DNA of 64,000 nucleotides from Vannielia litorea. GTDB lineage: Bacteria > Pseudomonadota > Alphaproteobacteria > Rhodobacterales > Rhodobacteraceae. The position numbers were made by a program, and so were the translations under genes. The notes beneath the pieces were generated by a model. The model did no database searches and was not told the origin of the DNA. It saw only the letters and a program-made list of their open reading frames with translations. Of this stretch, positions 61,024 through 64,000 are shown in pieces. Location of the stretch: NCBI RefSeq assembly GCF_900142295.1, contig NZ_FSRL01000001.1, positions 2,728,001 through 2,792,000 of the forward strand, given 5' to 3'. Positions within the stretch are counted from its first letter, which is position 1; every line of letters starts with the position of its first letter.

Positions 61024-62034
61024 TCAAGAAGACAGTCCGGGAAGGACCTGTTTGCCGATCACGCGGCCGCTTTCCTGACGCTTGTGCGCCTCGGTCAACC
61101 TGTCGACCGTCAGCACATCGGCGCGTTCGGTGACCGTGGATTGAAGCGTTCCGGCGTCGATCATCTCGGCCACGCGATCGAGCAAGTCACGCTGCGCCGT
61201 GATGTCGGGCGTGCCATACATCGACCGGGTGAACATGAACTCCCAGGAGAGGGTCAGCGCCTTCGGCTTTGCTGCCGAGATATCGAGGCTTTCAGGGTCG
61301 TCGATCAGCGCGATGTGCCCGCGCGGGGCGATCAGCTCGATCATCGCGGGCCAGTGCTGGGCCGTTGCGGTCAACGCCGCGACATGTGTCGGGACAAGAC
61401 CCAAGGCGCTCACCTGCGCCGCCAGATCTTCGCGGTGATCGATCACGTGATCGGCCCCCATCTTGCGCACCCAATCCGCGGTTTCGGGGCGGGAGGCGGT
61501 TGCGATGACCGTCAGATTGGTGAGGATCTTGGCGAGCTGGATCAGGATCGAGCCGACACCGCCCGCGCCCCCGATGACCAGGAGCGCCTGGCCACCGCCG
61601 CCGCCTTCGGTCAGCCGGAAGCTGTCAAAGAGCATTTCCCACGCGGTGATGGAGGTCAGCGGCAGGCCCGCGCTTTCAACGAAATCCAGTGTCGCGGGTT
61701 TCTTGCCGACGATGCGTTCGTCAACGGCATGGAAAGCGGCGTTTGTCCCGTCGCGGGTCACGTCACCTGCGTAGAACACCTCGTCTCCGACCGCATAGCC
61801 GGTGACCTCGGGCCCGATTTCGACAACCGTGCCAGCCGCGTCGAACCCCAGAATGCCGAGATCGGATGCAGGAGCACGGGCCGCGCGCAACTTGACGTCG
61901 ACCGGATTGACAGAGATCCCCTTGACCTCGACCAGAAGGTCGCGCGGGCGCAGCGTTGGCCTGTCTGCATCGACGAGGCTCAGGGCGCCCGCACCCTCGA
62001 TGGGTCCGTTTTGGGTGTAGCCGATGGCCTTCAT
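61024..62034 (-). CDS. MDR-superfamily quinone oxidoreductase-like protein (ZADH type)
   Basis: 336 residues from [18 protein letters not shown]. The GroES-like domain contains [17 protein letters not shown] and the Rossmann domain [17 protein letters not shown]. The zinc-ligand cysteines of true alcohol dehydrogenases are absent, as in zinc-independent quinone oxidoreductases. NADPH-dependent reduction of quinones or enones is likely. A decayed lysR gene lies divergently 107 bp away and was probably its former regulator. Confidence 0.93.
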   Translation of the reverse strand: MKAIGYTQNGPIEGAGALSLVDADRPTLRPRDLLVEVKGISVNPVDVKLRAARAPASDLGILGFDAAGTVVEIGPEVTGYAVGDEVFYAGDVTRDGTNAAFHAVDERIVGKKPATLDFVESAGLPLTSITAWEMLFDSFRLTEGGGGGQALLVIGGAGGVGSILIQLAKILTNLTVIATASRPETADWVRKMGADHVIDHREDLAAQVSALGLVPTHVAALTATAQHWPAMIELIAPRGHIALIDDPESLDISAAKPKALTLSWEFMFTRSMYGTPDITAQRDLLDRVAEMIDAGTLQSTVTERADVLTVDRLTEAHKRQESGRVIGKQVLPGLSS

Positions 62035-62141
62035 GCTCGATGCTCCTGCTTGGCGTGCTGAACAGGACATATCACCATGAAATCTGATAGAAACAGCGCA
62101 TTGGTTATTTCAGAATTCCGTTTTTCGACATAATCAGGGAG

Positions 62142-62310
62142 ATGGATACTGATGCCCCTCGCCTCTTCGCCGCCGGCGAGCGGCTGAACACCCCAGCCGC
62201 TCGCCGCGACCTTGGCCTTGCCCCTGCCATGGGCTGCAATCGCATTGCGAAACCGGAGCGGGAGCCGGGCATGGTTGCACCCCACCACGCGGACACTCCC
62301 GATCAGTCAG
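62142..62310 (+). pseudogene. Relic of a LysR-family regulator (N-terminus only)
   Basis: From the ATG at 62142 the translation reads MDTDAPRLFAAGERLNTPAA, then RRDLGLAPAMGCNRIAKPER, EPG. This is a damaged copy of the LysR helix-turn-helix (typical form: ...LRLF-AER-LN-SAAGRDLGLAPA-AS-RLAKLE...). Several conserved hydrophobic positions are lost and similarity fades after about 50 codons. There is no effector domain before the sulfatase gene. It is divergent from the MDR reductase gene, the usual LysR arrangement. The gene is almost certainly inactive. Confidence 0.7.
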
Positions 62311-62387
62311 GAGGGCGAAGGCGGCAAGCAAGGGTTGACGGGAGGGGAGCCTCCCGGCCCGAACTGGCACGCAGCAGCCGTTGCCGT

Positions 62388-63845
62388 TTATTGCCAGGCG
62401 TCTTCCCCGGGCGGGGATACGATGAGATGGCGGGCGTTGCGGGTGTGCATGGTGCTCTCGATATGGAATTCGAGCAGCTCGTTCAACAGCGCCTGTTTCA
62501 CCGGCGCATGTGCGGGATCGGACCAGAGGTTCACACGCTCGCCCGGATCGGCCACCAGATCGAAGAGTTGCCCCTCGTCGGAGCCGCGGAAGTGCACCAG
62601 CTTGTGGGTCTCCGAGCGCACCATGGTGAGGTAGCTTGCGCCGGTCATGTTGACGTCGCCCGCCTGCTCGCAGAACACGTGGCTGCGGCCCGCGAAGGCC
62701 TCGCCCCGAAGTGCCGGGTTCAGCGAGATGGCCTCGAATGTCGGGTCGGGCACCACGCCCGCCCACTCAAGGATCGTTGGGCCGAGGTCGAAGAGCTGCA
62801 CCATCTGCGACAGGCTGCGCCCGCCGTCGAAACGGCCGGGGGCGGAGATGATCATGGGCACACGGGTGACCTGATCGTAGGGCGCCCACTTCTGGCTCAG
62901 CCCGTGGTCGCCCAGATTGTCGCCGTGGTCGGAGGTGAAGATGATGATGGTATTCTCCATGTTCCCCCGCGCCTCCAGCGCGTCGAGGATGCGGCCCACC
63001 TGGGTGTCGATCATCTCCATGTTCGCGTAGTAAAAGGACCGCATCCGCTTCAGTTCGGCCTCGGTGGGCTTCAGTTTCCAGGCGACGCTGTCGTGGTCGA
63101 CCTCCACGTCGTGCTCCCGCTTGGCGATCCAGGGGCCCGCCAGCGCGGCCAGCTCCTCGTCGGAGACCTCGGGCAGCGGCACGTCGCGGGCCATGTACTT
63201 TTCGGCCATCTCGGGTGTCGGATCGTAGGGCGGGTGCGGGCCGGGAAAGCCGACAGTCAGAAACAGCGGTTTCTCCACCGGCTTCGTTTCGAGCCACCAA
63301 CAGGTGGTCTCGCCGATGAAGTTGTCGGATTGCAGCGCGGGCGGCAGATCCCAGGTGAAGGCGCCGAGCCGGTCCTTGTAGTCGGGGAACTTGCGGTAGC
63401 TCTCGCGCTGCTGCTTCTTCAGCCCGTGCGAGGCCAGCGCCTTGTCCCACTCGTCGAAGAACCAGCGGCCCTCCATGTAGCGGTCCTTGTTCTCGACCAC
63501 GTAACGCTCGTGAAAGCCCGCCTTCGCGTCATAGGGGATGGTGTGCATCTTGCCGATGTTCACGCAATGGTAGCCGGCGCGCGCCAGCTCGGTCACCCAG
63601 GTCTTGCTCCAGGGCTGGCCGTTGGCGAGCACGCCGTTGGTGTGCGGGTAATAACCGGTGAAAAGCGAGGCGCGGCAGGGCACGCAGGAGGGGGCGGTGA
63701 CATGGCATTGCTCGAAACTCACGCCGTTCCGAACCAGCCGGTCGATGTTGGGCGTGTCCATGTGCGAGGCGCCCAGCGCGGCGATGGTGTCGTAACGCTG
63801 CTGATCGGTGATGATGAAGACGATGTCGGGCTTCGGTTCGGTCAT
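62388..63845 (-). CDS. Sulfatase (alkaline phosphatase superfamily)
   Basis: 485 residues. FIITDQQRYD contains the metal-binding Asp pair region, and SCVPCRASLFTG holds the C-x-P-x-R motif whose Cys is oxidised to formylglycine by a sulfatase maturase. IIIFTSDHGDNLGDHGL supplies the second metal-binding set (Asp, His). No signal peptide, so it is probably cytoplasmic; related roseobacter enzymes include choline sulfatase and phosphonate monoester hydrolases. Substrate not assignable. A GntR regulator gene ends 13 bp upstream on the same strand. Confidence 0.93.
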   Translation of the reverse strand: MTEPKPDIVFIITDQQRYDTIAALGASHMDTPNIDRLVRNGVSFEQCHVTAPSCVPCRASLFTGYYPHTNGVLANGQPWSKTWVTELARAGYHCVNIGKMHTIPYDAKAGFHERYVVENKDRYMEGRWFFDEWDKALASHGLKKQQRESYRKFPDYKDRLGAFTWDLPPALQSDNFIGETTCWWLETKPVEKPLFLTVGFPGPHPPYDPTPEMAEKYMARDVPLPEVSDEELAALAGPWIAKREHDVEVDHDSVAWKLKPTEAELKRMRSFYYANMEMIDTQVGRILDALEARGNMENTIIIFTSDHGDNLGDHGLSQKWAPYDQVTRVPMIISAPGRFDGGRSLSQMVQLFDLGPTILEWAGVVPDPTFEAISLNPALRGEAFAGRSHVFCEQAGDVNMTGASYLTMVRSETHKLVHFRGSDEGQLFDLVADPGERVNLWSDPAHAPVKQALLNELLEFHIESTMHTRNARHLIVSPPGEDAWQ

Positions 63846-63857
63846 GCGGTGGGGCCT

Positions 63858-64000
63858 TCAGAGCTTGAGGTCGTAGAAACGGTCGGCCAGCACGTCGAGA
63901 TGGCTTTGCATCGCGGTGCGGGCAGCGTCCGGGGCGCCGCGCTCGATGGCGCGCAGGATCAGGCGGTGATCCTCGGCGGAGCGGCGACGGTTGTTCGGGT
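63858..64000 (-). CDS. GntR/FCD-family regulator (C-terminal fragment in window)
   Basis: The last 46 codons lie in the window; the gene continues to the right. NNRRRSAEDHRLILRAIERG, then DAARTAMQSHLDVLADRFYD is the end of the FCD ligand-binding domain of GntR regulators. It lies 12 bp upstream of the sulfatase gene and would be expected to control it. Confidence 0.8.
   Translation of the reverse strand, partial: PNNRRRSAEDHRLILRAIERGAPDAARTAMQSHLDVLADRFYDLKL

Noticed and set aside
62031..62288. 85-residue minus-strand frame between reductase and sulfatase genes
   Set aside because: It is the antisense of the LysR relic, which gives a far better protein match on the plus strand.

Overview
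The window is high-GC (mostly about 65-70% by eye), densely packed chromosomal DNA. Long stop-free shadow frames lie antisense to most genes. Gene content points to an alphaproteobacterium of the Rhodobacteraceae/Roseobacter type: BCCT carrier, glcDEF, gcvTHP behind a glycine riboswitch, DUF1523 and DUF599 proteins, a PuuE-UraD fusion, MORN proteins, KpsT/KpsE-like capsule export, and short intergenic palindromes typical of this group. The assignment rests on family recognition, not on a search.

Layout. 1-3.4 kb: end of a peptide-type ABC binding protein, an M20 amidohydrolase and a BCCT carrier (all minus). 3.6-12 kb: a co-oriented eight-gene set of a coiled-coil protein, an unknown protein, an AAA+ ATPase, an HNH endonuclease of foreign base composition, another unknown protein, a two-helix membrane protein, a DUF1523 membrane protein and a SHOCT protein. 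This is the best candidate for an undescribed system. 12-18.5 kb (minus): Hsp20, two overlapping trypsin-like proteases, and glcD-glcE-glcF behind a promoter/palindrome. 18.5-25.5 kb: DUF599 protein, small secreted proteins, cupin, cold-shock protein, a SRAP protein lacking its catalytic Cys2, a double-ATPase peptide transporter subunit, the PuuE-UraD fusion, tRNA-Ala(CGC) and TrxC-like thioredoxin. 25.8-30.5 kb: gcvT-gcvH-gcvP with a tandem glycine riboswitch.

30.5-41 kb: gamma-glutamylcyclotransferase-like protein, PNPOx-fold protein, gltX, DUF1801 protein, a 0.9-kb array of degenerate 60-65 bp tandem repeats, a VOC protein divergent from soxR across a perfect 18-bp SoxR-type palindrome, MaoC hydratase, lipoprotein, ribF, YcgN-like protein, threonine aldolase and an 18-repeat MORN protein. 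41-53 kb: nadE, PfkB kinase, SseB-like protein, uracil-DNA glycosylase-like protein, arsR plus ArsP-type permease, nhaA behind a structured leader that may be an nhaA-I (Li+) riboswitch, kpsT/kpsE-like genes, NTF2-like protein, a BON-MscS channel and tRNA-Gln(TTG).

53-64 kb: immediately after tRNA-Gln comes a region that looks accessory: decayed sequence, a tetR/adaptor/RND efflux operon, an SDR, a flavin-dependent oxidoreductase, a DUF1330 protein, a quinone-oxidoreductase-like MDR protein and the relic of a divergent LysR regulator. A sulfatase and a truncated GntR/FCD regulator close the window.
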